A stretch of 64,000 bases of DNA from an uncultured Salinimicrobium sp. GTDB lineage: Bacteria; Bacteroidota; Bacteroidia; Flavobacteriales; Flavobacteriaceae. The notes under the pieces were generated by a model that worked only from the letters and a program-made list of their open reading frames with translations, searched no databases and was not told where the DNA came from. A program made the position numbers and the translations under genes. Location of the stretch: NCBI GenBank assembly GCA_946887075.1, contig CAMPKA010000001.1:186001-250000 (forward strand), given 5' to 3'. Positions 35,085 through 44,662 of this stretch are shown here, one piece after another (positions within the stretch are counted from its first letter, which is position 1; each line of letters opens with the position of its first letter).

Positions 35085-36530
35085 ATGGCATATACTGAAG
35101 ACGACTTAAAGAAAGAGCTCGACAATAAAGAGTATAAATACGGATTCTACACAAATATCGAATCGGATACCCTTCCCGTAGGTCTCAACGAGGATATCGT
35201 CAGGGCCATCTCCATGAAGAAAGAGGAGCCGGAGTGGATGACCCAATGGCGACTGGAGGCATTTCGTGCCTGGGAGCAAATGGTGGAACCCCAATGGGCG
35301 AACGTGCGGTATCAAAAGCCGGATTTTCAGAACATCTCCTATTACTCGGCGCCGTCAAAGAAGCCAAAGTATAACAGCCTGGATGAAGTCGATCCGGAAC
35401 TTCTCGATACTTTCAAGAGACTCGGAATCTCGCTCGATGAGCAGAAGAAACTTGCAGGGGTAGCGGTCGATGTGGTCATGGACTCCGTATCAGTGACCAC
35501 TACCTTCAAAAAAACGCTTGCAGAAAAAGGAATCATTTTCTGTTCGATCAGTGAAGCGATCAAGGAGCATCCTGACCTGGTCCGCAAATATATCGGAACA
35601 GTGGTACCTCAGAAGGACAACTTTTATGCTGCGCTGAATTCTGCAGTTTTCAGCGACGGCTCGTTCTGTTATATTCCCAAAGGAGTGCGATGTCCGATGG
35701 AGCTTTCGACCTACTTCAGGATCAATCAGGCCGGGACCGGACAATTCGAAAGAACCCTGGTGGTCGCAGATCAGGACAGCTATGTCAGCTATCTCGAGGG
35801 CTGTACCGCTCCTTCCAGGGATGAGAACCAGCTTCATGCAGCCGTGGTGGAACTGATCGCTCTTGACGGAGCAGAGATCAAATACTCCACGGTCCAAAAC
35901 TGGTATCCGGGAGACAAAGAAGGAAAGGGTGGTGTTTACAATTTCGTCACCAAACGCGGCCTATGCGAAAAAGGCGCTAAAATAAGCTGGACGCAGGTCG
36001 AAACGGGTTCCGCAGTGACGTGGAAATATCCCTCATGTATCCTGAAAGGAGACAATGCGGTCGGAGAATTCTATTCGATCGCTGTAACCAATGATTTCCA
36101 ACAGGCGGATACAGGTACCAAGATGATCCACATCGGAAAGAATACCCGAAGTACCATCATTTCAAAGGGAATCTCCGCAGGGAAAAGCCAGAACAGCTAC
36201 CGCGGCCTGGTGCAGATCAACAGCCGAGCGGAGAATGCCAGGAATTTCTCACAGTGCGATTCTCTGCTTATGGGAAACCAGTGCGGTGCACATACCTTTC
36301 CCTATATAGAGGCAAAGAACAAGTCGGCGCGTGTTGAACATGAAGCGACAACCAGCAAGATCGGTGAGGATCAAATCTTTTACTGTAACCAAAGAGGACT
36401 CGATACCGAGAAGGCAATAGCCTTGATCGTTAACGGGTTTAGCAAAGAAGTGTTGAATAAACTTCCAATGGAATTTGCTGTGGAGGCGCAAAAACTCCTC
36501 GAGATCTCGTTGGAAGGCTCTGTAGGATAA
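35085..36530 (+). CDS. sufB: Fe-S cluster assembly protein SufB
   Basis: Scaffold subunit of the SufBC2D complex, 481 residues from [12 protein letters not shown]. Family segments: [82 protein letters not shown] and [16 protein letters not shown] ten codons upstream (35055) is open, but the ATG at 35085 fits homologues better. The gene after it is a small lipoprotein, which interrupts the usual sufB-sufC order. Confidence 0.96.
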   Translation: MAYTEDDLKKELDNKEYKYGFYTNIESDTLPVGLNEDIVRAISMKKEEPEWMTQWRLEAFRAWEQMVEPQWANVRYQKPDFQNISYYSAPSKKPKYNSLDEVDPELLDTFKRLGISLDEQKKLAGVAVDVVMDSVSVTTTFKKTLAEKGIIFCSISEAIKEHPDLVRKYIGTVVPQKDNFYAALNSAVFSDGSFCYIPKGVRCPMELSTYFRINQAGTGQFERTLVVADQDSYVSYLEGCTAPSRDENQLHAAVVELIALDGAEIKYSTVQNWYPGDKEGKGGVYNFVTKRGLCEKGAKISWTQVETGSAVTWKYPSCILKGDNAVGEFYSIAVTNDFQQADTGTKMIHIGKNTRSTIISKGISAGKSQNSYRGLVQINSRAENARNFSQCDSLLMGNQCGAHTFPYIEAKNKSARVEHEATTSKIGEDQIFYCNQRGLDTEKAIALIVNGFSKEVLNKLPMEFAVEAQKLLEISLEGSVG

Positions 36531-36531
36531 A

Positions 36532-36921
36532 ATGAGAAATAGCGTTTTCACCATATTGTGCATTTTGATGTTGTGCTCCGGATGCGGGAACGACAGACCT
36601 GAAGAGGGCCCGGTGCAGAAGCAGGAAACAGAGGCTCAGGACAGCATCAGAGTCATCGAAGGGGAATTCATTTTTCTCTCTGAGGCAGCAGTTCTTAAAG
36701 GCCCCGACTTTATTTACGGGGTCAAGGTGGATTCCGTGAGCCGGGACCTGGCGAAACAGGTGGCGGGAATGAAAGAAAATGAATTTGAAATGATCCCTGT
36801 CAAGGTGGAAGCCAAGATCATTCCCAATCCCTCCCCGAAGGGTTGGGAGGAGTACATAGAGATCAGGAAAATTATAGAGGTGTCTGAGGAAAAAGCCCCA
36901 GATTCAGCACTTGTCAAATAA
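36532..36921 (+). CDS. small lipoprotein inside the suf operon
   Basis: 129 residues starting MRNSVFTILCILMLCSGC, a lipoprotein signal with Cys18. The mature part is acidic and short: RVIEGEFIFLSEAAVLKGPDFIYGVKVDS, then KENEFEMIPVKVEAKI and YIEIRKIIEVSEE, which suggest one small beta-domain. I do not recognise a family. It starts 1 bp after sufB ends and sufC follows after about 30 bp, so it must be on the suf transcript. A cell-envelope protein amid cytosolic Fe-S assembly genes is unexpected. Confidence 0.8.
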   Translation: MRNSVFTILCILMLCSGCGNDRPEEGPVQKQETEAQDSIRVIEGEFIFLSEAAVLKGPDFIYGVKVDSVSRDLAKQVAGMKENEFEMIPVKVEAKIIPNPSPKGWEEYIEIRKIIEVSEEKAPDSALVK

Positions 36922-36950
36922 AGAGATTCGCTCAGGATAATAATGAAACT

Positions 36951-37703
36951 ATGCTAAAAATAAAGAACTTACATGCCAAGGTAGATAACCTGAAAATTCT
37001 GAAAGGAATTGACCTTCAGGTAAATGCTGGAGAAGTCCACGCCATAATGGGCCCTAATGGATCCGGAAAAAGTACGCTCTCATCTGTCATTGCCGGCAAG
37101 GAAGAATATGAAATCACCCGTGGAGAAATTTCATTTGAAGGGGAGGATCTCGGCGAAATGGATGCAGAAGAGAGGGCGCACAAAGGTATTTTTCTCTCCT
37201 TTCAGTATCCCGTGGAAATTCCAGGGGTCACCGTAACAAATTTCATGCGTACAGTGATCAATGCGAATCGCAAGGCCCGAGGTCTTGAAGATATGCCTGC
37301 TAATGAAATGCTCAAAATGATTCGGGAGAAATCCGAACTCCTGGAAATCGACCGGAAATTCCTTTCCAGGTCCCTTAACGAGGGTTTCTCCGGAGGGGAA
37401 AAAAAACGGAATGAGATCTTTCAGATGGCCATGATGGAACCTAAACTCGCCATATTGGACGAAACAGATTCCGGTCTTGACATCGACGCCCTGCGAATTG
37501 TTGCTAATGGGGTGAATAAGCTCAAAAGGCCGGATAATGCCACTCTTGTCATCACCCATTACCAACGTCTTCTGGATTACATAATTCCGGATTTCGTTCA
37601 CGTCATGCTTGACGGAAAAATCGTAAAATCCGGTACGAAGGATCTGGCATACGAGCTGGAAGAAAAGGGATACGACTGGATCAAGGAAGAAGTAAGAGCC
37701 TGA
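36951..37703 (+). CDS. sufC: Fe-S cluster assembly ATPase SufC
   Basis: ABC-type ATPase driving conformational change in SufBC2D, 250 residues. Walker A GPNGSGKST near 34-42, Q-loop in LSFQYPVEIPGVT, ABC signature EGFSGGEKKRNEI near 145, Walker B LAILDETDSGLDIDAL, and the switch His in VITHYQRLL. All catalytic motifs are intact. sufD follows 52 bp later. Confidence 0.97.
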   Translation: MLKIKNLHAKVDNLKILKGIDLQVNAGEVHAIMGPNGSGKSTLSSVIAGKEEYEITRGEISFEGEDLGEMDAEERAHKGIFLSFQYPVEIPGVTVTNFMRTVINANRKARGLEDMPANEMLKMIREKSELLEIDRKFLSRSLNEGFSGGEKKRNEIFQMAMMEPKLAILDETDSGLDIDALRIVANGVNKLKRPDNATLVITHYQRLLDYIIPDFVHVMLDGKIVKSGTKDLAYELEEKGYDWIKEEVRA

Positions 37704-37755
37704 TTAAAAGATTTGACAGAACCCAGTCCCCCGAAGGACCAAATGAAGCAGAGCC

Positions 37756-39069
37756 ATGGAACTTAAAGATAAATTATTATCCTCCTTTTTAGCCTTTGAA
37801 GAGAACGTGGATATGCATGCGGATATCCATCACCTCCGAACCCAGGCCATTAAAGAGTTCGAAGAACTCGGTTTTCCTACCCGAAAGCAGGAAGCCTGGA
37901 AGTACACCTCTCTCAACCGTTTATTAAAACAGGACTACACCATCTTTCCAAAGAAGGAACACACCCTGGAATACCGGGATGTGGAGAAGTACTTCATCGA
38001 TGATATCGACACCTATAAAATCGTTTTCATCGATGGGATTTATGCTTCCCATCTTTCTGCCACTACGCACGACAAGATCGATGCCTGCCTGATGTCCTCG
38101 GCGATGAACAGCTACAAGTATAAAGCCGTAATCGACAACTACTTTGGGAAAATCGCTCCGAAGGAGAGCTTAACCTCGCTCAATACGGCCTTTTCTAGGG
38201 AGGGAGCCTACATCAACATCCCGAAGAATACTATGGCCGACAAACCAATTCAGGTCCTGAACTTCTCTACCGGGAACGAATCGGCGCTTCTGGTGCAACC
38301 CCGAAACCTCATAGTAGTGGGGGAAAACGCTCATGTTCAGATCATCGAGCGTCACCAGAGTCTGACGGACCAGCCCGTCCTGACCAATTCAGTGACGGAA
38401 ATATTCGCCGAGAAACGGGCTATTTTGGATCTATACAAGATACAGAATGACAACCAGAAGGCTTCCCTGATAGACAACACTTATCTGGAGCAGCACGGAG
38501 AAAGCCAGTGTTCTGTACACACCTTCTCCTTCGGTGGAGATATTACCCGCAACAACCTCAACTTCTATCAAAAAGGGGAGCGGATCGACTCCACCCTGAA
38601 AGGGGTGACCGTAATCGGAGGCAAACAGCACGTCGATCACAACACGTTGGTGCATCATACGCAACCGAATTGCGAAAGCCATCAGGACTACAAAGGCGTC
38701 TTCGGCGAAAGTGCTACCGGGGTGTTCAACGGAAAGATCATCGTCGAAAAGGAAGCCCAGAAAACCAACGCCTTTCAATCCAATAACAATATCCTGCTCG
38801 ATGACAAGGCGGTGATCAATTCGAAACCTCAGCTGGAAATCTTTGCTGATGACGTCAAATGCAGCCATGGATGTACGATCGGACAGCTCGATGAAGATGC
38901 GCTGTTTTATCTGAGGTCAAGGGGAATTCCTCTAAAGGAGGCGCGTGGACTCCTGATGTACGCATTTGCCAATAATGTGCTTGAAAGTGTAAAGATCCCG
39001 GAATTGAAAAAACGGGTGAATAAAATAATAGCAGAAAAAATGGGAGTGAATATCGGCTACAGCCTATAA
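37756..39069 (+). CDS. sufD: Fe-S cluster assembly protein SufD
   Basis: SufB paralogue and partner in the SufBC2D scaffold, 437 residues. The beta-helical core is marked by INIPKNTMADKPIQVL, VGENAHVQIIERH, VDHNTLVHHTQPNCESHQDYKGVF, GKIIVEKEAQKTNAFQSNNNILL and the conserved KCSHGCTIGQLDEDALFYLRSRGI near 370-395. The start MELKDKLLSSFLAFEEN is the first Met of the frame. sufS follows after 18 bp. Confidence 0.95.
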   Translation: MELKDKLLSSFLAFEENVDMHADIHHLRTQAIKEFEELGFPTRKQEAWKYTSLNRLLKQDYTIFPKKEHTLEYRDVEKYFIDDIDTYKIVFIDGIYASHLSATTHDKIDACLMSSAMNSYKYKAVIDNYFGKIAPKESLTSLNTAFSREGAYINIPKNTMADKPIQVLNFSTGNESALLVQPRNLIVVGENAHVQIIERHQSLTDQPVLTNSVTEIFAEKRAILDLYKIQNDNQKASLIDNTYLEQHGESQCSVHTFSFGGDITRNNLNFYQKGERIDSTLKGVTVIGGKQHVDHNTLVHHTQPNCESHQDYKGVFGESATGVFNGKIIVEKEAQKTNAFQSNNNILLDDKAVINSKPQLEIFADDVKCSHGCTIGQLDEDALFYLRSRGIPLKEARGLLMYAFANNVLESVKIPELKKRVNKIIAEKMGVNIGYSL

Positions 39070-39087
39070 CTCCCGGATCCGACGTCT

Positions 39088-40326
39088 ATGAGTATTATCT
39101 CTGAAAAAACGGAATTCGATATTGCCCAGATCCGAAAGGACTTCCCGATCCTTTCGCGGAAGGTCAACGGATATCCCCTGGTGTACCTCGACAACGCAGC
39201 GACCTCCCAGACGCCTCAGCAGGTAATTGACGTGATCGTGGACTACTATAGCCGGTACAATGCCAATATCCACCGGGGGGTTCATAGCCTTTCTCAGGAA
39301 GCAACAGATGCTTATGAGCAGGCCAGGATCAAACTTCAACGTCATTTCAATGCCAGGGAAGCCAGGGAAATTATCTTCACCTCAGGAACAACCCATGCCA
39401 TTAACCTGGTGGCGAGTGGGTTTTCCTCCATTCTCAAAGAGGGAGACGAAATGATAATTTCCGCCCTGGAGCACCATTCCAACATTGTGCCCTGGCAGAT
39501 GCTACGCGACAAAACAGGAGCAAAACTCAGGGTAATCCCGATGGACCGGGATGGAGTGCTTGACCTTGAGACCTACGAAAGCCTTCTCTCGGAAAAGACA
39601 AAGCTGGTTTTCCTCAACCATGTCTCCAATGCGCTGGGGACGATAAACCCTGTAAGGAAGATCATTGAGCAGGCCCATGCTGTTGGGGCAGCGGTCCTTC
39701 TGGACGGAGCCCAGGCCGCACCGCATATCCAGGCGGATGTTCAGGAACTCGGGGTTGATTTTTATACCGTTAGTGCCCATAAAATGTGTGGTCCAACCGG
39801 AGTGGGTGTACTATACGGGAAGCAGGAATGGTTAGAGCAATTGCCGCCATATCAGGGAGGAGGGGAAATGATTGCCACGGTGAGTTTTGAGGAAACCACT
39901 TACGCAGGACTTCCTCATAAATTCGAGGCAGGAACACCAAACATTTGCGGAGGGATCGCATTTGGAGCTGCAATCGATTACCTTCATCATCTCGGATTCG
40001 AAAATATCAGTGCCTACGAGAATGAACTGCTCCACTATGCGACCGAGAGACTTCAGGAGATTCCGGATCTCAGGATCTATGGAACCTCCATTGAAAAAAC
40101 TGCTGTGATCTCCTTTAACATTGGAGACCTGCACCCCTACGACATTGGGGCAATAGTCGACAAATTGGGGATCGCGGTAAGAACCGGCCATCATTGTGCA
40201 CAACCGGTGATGGATTTCTTCGGGATACCCGGAACGGTAAGGGCTTCCTTTTCCTTTTACAACACCAAAGAAGAAATCGACACCTTTGTGACAGCCCTGC
40301 TTCGGGCGAGGAAAATGCTGTCGTGA
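39088..40326 (+). CDS. sufS: cysteine desulfurase SufS
   Basis: PLP enzyme supplying sulfur from cysteine for Fe-S assembly, 412 residues, group II desulfurase. YLDNAATSQTPQ near the start, the PLP lysine in VSAHKMCGPTGVG, and the persulfide-forming Cys370 in RTGHHCAQPVMDF are all present. The ending (VRASFSFYNTKEEID) is typical of SufS. sufE, its sulfur acceptor, follows at once. Confidence 0.97.
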   Translation: MSIISEKTEFDIAQIRKDFPILSRKVNGYPLVYLDNAATSQTPQQVIDVIVDYYSRYNANIHRGVHSLSQEATDAYEQARIKLQRHFNAREAREIIFTSGTTHAINLVASGFSSILKEGDEMIISALEHHSNIVPWQMLRDKTGAKLRVIPMDRDGVLDLETYESLLSEKTKLVFLNHVSNALGTINPVRKIIEQAHAVGAAVLLDGAQAAPHIQADVQELGVDFYTVSAHKMCGPTGVGVLYGKQEWLEQLPPYQGGGEMIATVSFEETTYAGLPHKFEAGTPNICGGIAFGAAIDYLHHLGFENISAYENELLHYATERLQEIPDLRIYGTSIEKTAVISFNIGDLHPYDIGAIVDKLGIAVRTGHHCAQPVMDFFGIPGTVRASFSFYNTKEEIDTFVTALLRARKMLS

Positions 40327-40360
40327 AAACAGGAGGGGAACCTTCTCTAAATACAGATCA

Positions 40361-40786
40361 GTGAGTAAGATAAACGAAATACAAGAGGAAATCGTAGAGG
40401 AGTTCGGGATGTTTGAAGACTGGATGCAACGATATGAATACATGATCGAACTCGGAAAGAGTCTTCCCCTTATCCAGGAAAAATACAAAACCGAGGATAA
40501 TCTGATAAAGGGTTGTCAGAGCAAGGTATGGCTGCATGCGGAATTACAGGATGATCGTCTACTCTTTACTGCTGATAGCGATGCCATCATCACCAAAGGC
40601 ATCATCGCAATTCTGATTCGGGTCTTCTCCAACCAGAAGCCCAAAGACATTATTGAGGCAGATACGGCGTTCATCGATGAGATCGGACTCAAAGAACATC
40701 TCTCACCAACCCGAGCCAACGGGTTGGTCAGCATGATCAAACAATTAAAGATGTATGCCCTGGCATACCAAACACAGCTGAACTAA
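40361..40786 (+). CDS. sufE: cysteine desulfuration protein SufE
   Basis: Accepts persulfide sulfur from SufS and passes it to SufBCD, 141 residues. The acceptor Cys52 lies in NLIKGCQSKVW. MIELGKSLPL and SPTRANGLVSMIKQLK are further family segments. The gene starts with GTG at 40361; no in-frame ATG occurs before the conserved helix, so the GTG start is well supported. The next gene begins 1 bp after its stop. Confidence 0.95.
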   Translation: MSKINEIQEEIVEEFGMFEDWMQRYEYMIELGKSLPLIQEKYKTEDNLIKGCQSKVWLHAELQDDRLLFTADSDAIITKGIIAILIRVFSNQKPKDIIEADTAFIDEIGLKEHLSPTRANGLVSMIKQLKMYALAYQTQLN

Positions 40787-40787
40787 A

Positions 40788-41111
40788 ATGGAACATGCAC
40801 AAAATTCAGAAGTCCTGGGAGAAAAAATAGTGAGGGTTCTAAAGACCATCTACGACCCTGAGATTCCAGTCGATATCTACGAACTTGGGCTGATCTATGA
40901 CGTGATGGTCAATACCGATGATGAGGTGAAGATCCTGATGACCCTGACGACTCCGAATTGTCCGGTCGCAGAATCCCTTCCGATGGAAGTTGAGGAGAAG
41001 ATCCGGTCCATCGACGAAGTGGCTGACTGTGAGGTCGAGATCACATTTGATCCCCCATGGACACAAGACCTGATGAGCGAAGAAGCCAAACTGGAACTGG
41101 GAATGCTTTAG
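40788..41111 (+). CDS. DUF59 / MIP18-family Fe-S assembly protein (SufT-like)
   Basis: 107 residues with the DUF59 fold: LKTIYDPEIPVDIYELGLIYDV near 20-40, VKILMTLTTPNCPVAESLPMEVEEKI with the conserved Cys, and VEITFDPPWTQDLMSEEAKLELG at the end. Such proteins help mature Fe-S proteins and in several bacteria sit in suf operons as SufT. It is packed between sufE (1-bp gap) and a DUF2480 gene (2-bp gap). Confidence 0.92.
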   Translation: MEHAQNSEVLGEKIVRVLKTIYDPEIPVDIYELGLIYDVMVNTDDEVKILMTLTTPNCPVAESLPMEVEEKIRSIDEVADCEVEITFDPPWTQDLMSEEAKLELGML

Positions 41112-41113
41112 TT

Positions 41114-41617
41114 ATGGCTGAAGAGATTGTAAACAGGGTAGCCAACAGCAAATTACAGACAATAAATCTGGAAGATCTGTATCCAGAGGGAAAACGTGTT
41201 CGGCTTGATATTTCCGACTGGCTGGTGGAAGGACTTGTCCTTAGAGAAAAGGAATTCCGGATGAAGGCCAAGTCCCACGATTGGGATCAGTACCGGGGCA
41301 GTTATGTCGCGATGTTCTGCGCTACGGACGCCATTATACCGGCATGGGCCTTCCTGCTCCTCACCTCCTATTTGGCTCCTGTTGCCCGGAGAGTGGTTGT
41401 AGGGGATCTGGAACTCCTGGAGACCATTCTTTTTTCCGAAGCTCTAGCCGCCTTCGATGTTTCGCCTTTCGAGGGTCTTCCTGTCATTATCAAGGGGTGT
41501 TCTCGGAAACCGGTTCCACCAAACGCATATATAGATCTCCTGGCTCGATTGCAGCCAGTGGCAAAAAGCATCATGTTCGGCGAGGCCTGCTCTTCGGTGC
41601 CCTTATATAAAAAATAG
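41114..41617 (+). CDS. DUF2480 family protein
   Basis: 167 residues from MAEEIVNRVANSKLQTINLEDLYPEG. DUF2480 landmarks: RVRLDISDWLVEGLVLREKEFR, DWDQYRGSYVAMFCATDAIIPAWAFLLL, and VIIKGCSRKPVPPNAYIDLLARLQPVAKSIMFGEACSSVPLYKK near the end. The cysteines in the C-terminal part are conserved in appearance and could bind metal or a cluster. Function unknown; tight linkage to suf genes suggests a link to Fe-S metabolism. A Met 19 codons earlier lies inside the previous gene and is rejected. Confidence 0.88.
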   Translation: MAEEIVNRVANSKLQTINLEDLYPEGKRVRLDISDWLVEGLVLREKEFRMKAKSHDWDQYRGSYVAMFCATDAIIPAWAFLLLTSYLAPVARRVVVGDLELLETILFSEALAAFDVSPFEGLPVIIKGCSRKPVPPNAYIDLLARLQPVAKSIMFGEACSSVPLYKK

Positions 41618-41620
41618 AAA

Positions 41621-42514
41621 ATGAAACAGATATTACTACTTATTCTGGTTTTGTGGAATCCTGTTTTGATAGCTCAGGAAGAACAGGACAGTGTCCCTCC
41701 TGAAGGATGGAGGAGCCAGGGGAGCATCAGATTGTTGTTTAGCCAAAGTGCCTTTAATGATGAATGGACTGGCGGAGGTACCTCTAGTCTGGCGGGAAAT
41801 CTCAACCTCGACTACAGCCTGAATTACAAGCGCGGTAGTTTTACCTGGGACAACAAGTTTCTGGCCACTTACGGTCTTACTAAACTTAAGAATGACGAGT
41901 TTACAAGAAAAACCAGCGATCGTCTGGAGCTCAATTCCATCGCGGGAAAGCAATTACAATCCACAAACTGGTACTACTCCTTTTTCGGAAATTTCAGGAC
42001 CCAGCTGGGACCCGGCTTTGAATACAGCACCGATCCCGACACCGGTAGGGAAATTCGATCAAAGACCACGGATTTTTTCTCTCCTGCCTATCTGCAGAGC
42101 GGCCCGGGCTTCATGTGGAAAAAAAACGATGATCTTTGGTTTAACATGGCACCCGCCACGGCACGCCTGATCTTCGTCGACAGGAGTTTCACATCAGGAT
42201 CTGAATATGTGAATGGCAGCTATTACGGAGTGGAAAAGGGTGAATCTTCACGTTTTGAATTTGGGGCTTCTTTTTCTGGGTTCGCCCGGCTGAATCTTTT
42301 CCAGAATGTAACCCTGGAGAACTCCCTTAGCCTTTATTCAGATTATCTAACAGAGCCAGGAAATGTAGATATAGACTATCTGGCCGACCTTAACATGGCG
42401 GTGAATGATTTTCTGAGTGCCAATCTGATCTTTCAGGCGATTTATGATGACAATATTGTCGGGGCGTTCCAGATCCGGGAGGTTTTCGGGGCTGGCCTTA
42501 CTTATGCCTTTTGA
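41621..42514 (+). CDS. DUF3078 family outer-membrane beta-barrel protein
   Basis: 297 residues with a signal peptide (about 1-18, ending IAQ). The DUF3078 pattern is visible: FSQSAFNDEWTGGGTSSLAGNLNLDYSLNYKRGSFTWDNKFLATYGLTKL, then alternating amphipathic strands up to VFGAGLTYAF, an aromatic C-terminal residue typical of outer-membrane barrels. Function unknown. It starts 3 bp after the DUF2480 gene, making it the last gene of the suf transcript as far as spacing shows. Confidence 0.85.
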   Translation: MKQILLLILVLWNPVLIAQEEQDSVPPEGWRSQGSIRLLFSQSAFNDEWTGGGTSSLAGNLNLDYSLNYKRGSFTWDNKFLATYGLTKLKNDEFTRKTSDRLELNSIAGKQLQSTNWYYSFFGNFRTQLGPGFEYSTDPDTGREIRSKTTDFFSPAYLQSGPGFMWKKNDDLWFNMAPATARLIFVDRSFTSGSEYVNGSYYGVEKGESSRFEFGASFSGFARLNLFQNVTLENSLSLYSDYLTEPGNVDIDYLADLNMAVNDFLSANLIFQAIYDDNIVGAFQIREVFGAGLTYAF

Positions 42515-42571
42515 CAGAGCCCGGAGCAATTTCCCCGCTCTCCTGGTACCCGTTCAAAATGATGGATTGCG

Positions 42572-42579
42572 TAACTTTG
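42572..42579 (+). promoter_or_regulatory. candidate -7 element of hflX
   Basis: TAACTTTG matches TAnnTTTG and lies 21 bp before the hflX start codon. No clear -33 element is seen at the expected distance. Confidence 0.4.
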
Positions 42580-42600
42580 TGGTGATTCTAATAATCGGCT

Positions 42601-43821
42601 ATGCTTGAAAAAAATGTTCTGGAATATGAGAAGGTCGTGCTGGTGGGAATTGTTACCCGGGAACAGAACGAGGAAAAACTAGAGGAATATCTTGATGAGC
42701 TCGAATTCCTGACTTACACCGCAGGAGGAGAGGTCATTCGAAGATTCACCCAGAAAATGGATCGTCCTGATCCTAAAACCTTCATCGGCTCAGGAAAAAT
42801 TGAGCAGGTGAGAGCCTTTGTTAAGGAACACGAGGTAGGAACAACCATTTTTGATGACGAACTTTCGCCTGCTCAGCAAAAAAATATCGAACGAGTCCTG
42901 AATTGCAAAGTATTGGACCGCACCAATCTTATCCTCGATATTTTCGCTCAGCGTGCCACGACCAGTTATGCGCGGACCCAGGTGGAACTGGCTCAGTATC
43001 AATACCTGTTGCCACGGCTTGCCGGAATGTGGACCCACCTAGAAAGGCAAAGAGGAGGGATTGGCATGCGCGGTCCAGGGGAAACGGAAATCGAGACCGA
43101 CCGAAGGATCGTCCGGGATAAAATCGCCTCTCTGAAGAAAAAACTGGAAACTATCGACAAACAGATGGAGGTTCAGCGGGGGAATCGAGGTCAGCTCGTC
43201 AGGGTGGCTCTTGTCGGTTACACCAACGTTGGAAAATCAACCCTGATGAATGTGATCAGCAAGAGCGAAGTATTCGCAGAGAACAAGCTTTTCGCTACCC
43301 TTGATACCACCGTCAGAAAAGTAGTAATCCGGAACTTGCCTTTCCTGCTGACCGATACCGTGGGCTTTATCAGGAAGCTGCCAACACAGCTGATAGAATC
43401 CTTTAAATCTACCCTGGATGAGGTCAGGGAAGCTGATCTTCTGCTCCATGTCGTCGATATTTCCCATCCCAATTTCGAAGATCATATTTCGTCAGTGAAT
43501 CAGATTCTTTCTGAGATAAAGAGTGCAGATAAACCAACTCTGATGGTATTCAACAAAATAGATGCCTATAAAGCGGAACATCTGGACGAGGATGACCTGG
43601 TTACCGAACGCGGCACACCTCACTATACGCTTGAGGAATGGCGAAAAACATGGATGAACCGGATGGGGGATGATGTGCTGTTCATTTCAGCATTGAACAA
43701 GGAGAATATGGAGGAATTCCGGAAGAAAGTGTATAACGCGGTCCGGGAAATCCATATCACCCGATTTCCCTATAACAATTTCCTCTATCCGGAATACGAC
43801 ACCTACGGAGAGGAGGAGTAG
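42601..43821 (+). CDS. hflX: GTPase HflX
   Basis: Ribosome-associated GTPase that splits stalled 70S ribosomes under stress, 406 residues. The N-terminal HflX domain contains AGGEVIRRFTQKMDRPDPKTFIGSGK and DDELSPAQQKNIE; the linker motif is GPGETEIETDRR. The G domain has G1 GYTNVGKST near 206, G3 DTVGFIRKLP and G4 FNKIDAY. All are intact. It stands after a small gap from the suf cluster with its own -7 box. Confidence 0.97.
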   Translation: MLEKNVLEYEKVVLVGIVTREQNEEKLEEYLDELEFLTYTAGGEVIRRFTQKMDRPDPKTFIGSGKIEQVRAFVKEHEVGTTIFDDELSPAQQKNIERVLNCKVLDRTNLILDIFAQRATTSYARTQVELAQYQYLLPRLAGMWTHLERQRGGIGMRGPGETEIETDRRIVRDKIASLKKKLETIDKQMEVQRGNRGQLVRVALVGYTNVGKSTLMNVISKSEVFAENKLFATLDTTVRKVVIRNLPFLLTDTVGFIRKLPTQLIESFKSTLDEVREADLLLHVVDISHPNFEDHISSVNQILSEIKSADKPTLMVFNKIDAYKAEHLDEDDLVTERGTPHYTLEEWRKTWMNRMGDDVLFISALNKENMEEFRKKVYNAVREIHITRFPYNNFLYPEYDTYGEEE

Positions 43822-43907
43822 GTTTTCCATGGGTGTTTTCCCTACCTGAGCCATAGGATTAGCTTCGGGAAAATTAGCTACTTTTAGGAAACAAATCCTT
43901 TCGAAAA

Positions 43908-44633
43908 ATGAAAACTAAATTCCTTGTGTTGTTGTCTATCCTCTCTGGTAATCTGGTATCAGGGCAGGATCTGGAAGGCTCCTGGAGGTTGCTCGCCATA
44001 GATGAGCAACCGATAGATGAAAAAACGATCAGAATCTACCAGGATGGTTATTTTGCTTCCGCCAGCTGGGATACGCTCTCCAGCGGCTTTAAGGGGGCAG
44101 AAGGTGGAGAATTCGAGTTAGACGAAGTATACCGGGAGACCTATGACTTCAATACGCGGGACACCAGTTTGGTGGGACTTCCTCTCGAATATGAAGTTGA
44201 GTTTGAAGGTGACGAAATGACTTTATATGCCGAAGATGGAACGAGCTACACATGGGAAAGGATCTCAGACGAAAGTGATGATCTCGAGGGAAATTGGGTG
44301 ATCACAGGCCGAAAAAGAAATGGAGAGATCAGCCGGAGTACGCCTGGGGCGAGGCGAACTATAAAAATCCTCGGAGGAGGACGATTCCAATGGGTGGCCT
44401 TTAATTCAGAAACAAAGGAATTTTTTGGCTCAGGTGGAGGTACCTACACCTCAGAGGACGGTTCTTACGTGGAGAACCTGGAATTTTTCTCTCGCGATAG
44501 TACCCGAGTTGGAGCCCGTCTACCATTCCAATATGAGTTAAAGGAGGGTCAATGGCACCATTCCGGAAAAAGTTCCAAGGGAGAACCACTTTACGAAATC
44601 TGGTCCCCCTACCAGGAAGCCTACAAGGAATAA
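43908..44633 (+). CDS. exported protein with two related lipocalin-like domains
   Basis: 241 residues. A signal peptide covers about 1-18 (ending SGQ). The mature protein contains two related halves: LEGSWRLLAIDEQ at about 22 and LEGNWVITGRKRN at about 127. Each is followed by a strand with G(Y/R)F, a TR-containing turn (RDTSLVGLPLEYE and RDSTRVGARLPFQYE), and a final strand. They look like a duplicated small beta-barrel, of the kind seen in DUF4488 or lipocalin-like proteins. Function unknown. It lies alone between hflX and a converging membrane protein gene. Confidence 0.75.
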   Translation: MKTKFLVLLSILSGNLVSGQDLEGSWRLLAIDEQPIDEKTIRIYQDGYFASASWDTLSSGFKGAEGGEFELDEVYRETYDFNTRDTSLVGLPLEYEVEFEGDEMTLYAEDGTSYTWERISDESDDLEGNWVITGRKRNGEISRSTPGARRTIKILGGGRFQWVAFNSETKEFFGSGGGTYTSEDGSYVENLEFFSRDSTRVGARLPFQYELKEGQWHHSGKSSKGEPLYEIWSPYQEAYKE

Positions 44634-44662
44634 AGGCGACTCTCCGTCCCTTGAACCATTCC

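Noticed and set aside
41057..41113. Upstream extension of the DUF2480 gene
   Set aside because: The added 19 residues lie inside the preceding DUF59 gene and do not resemble the family.
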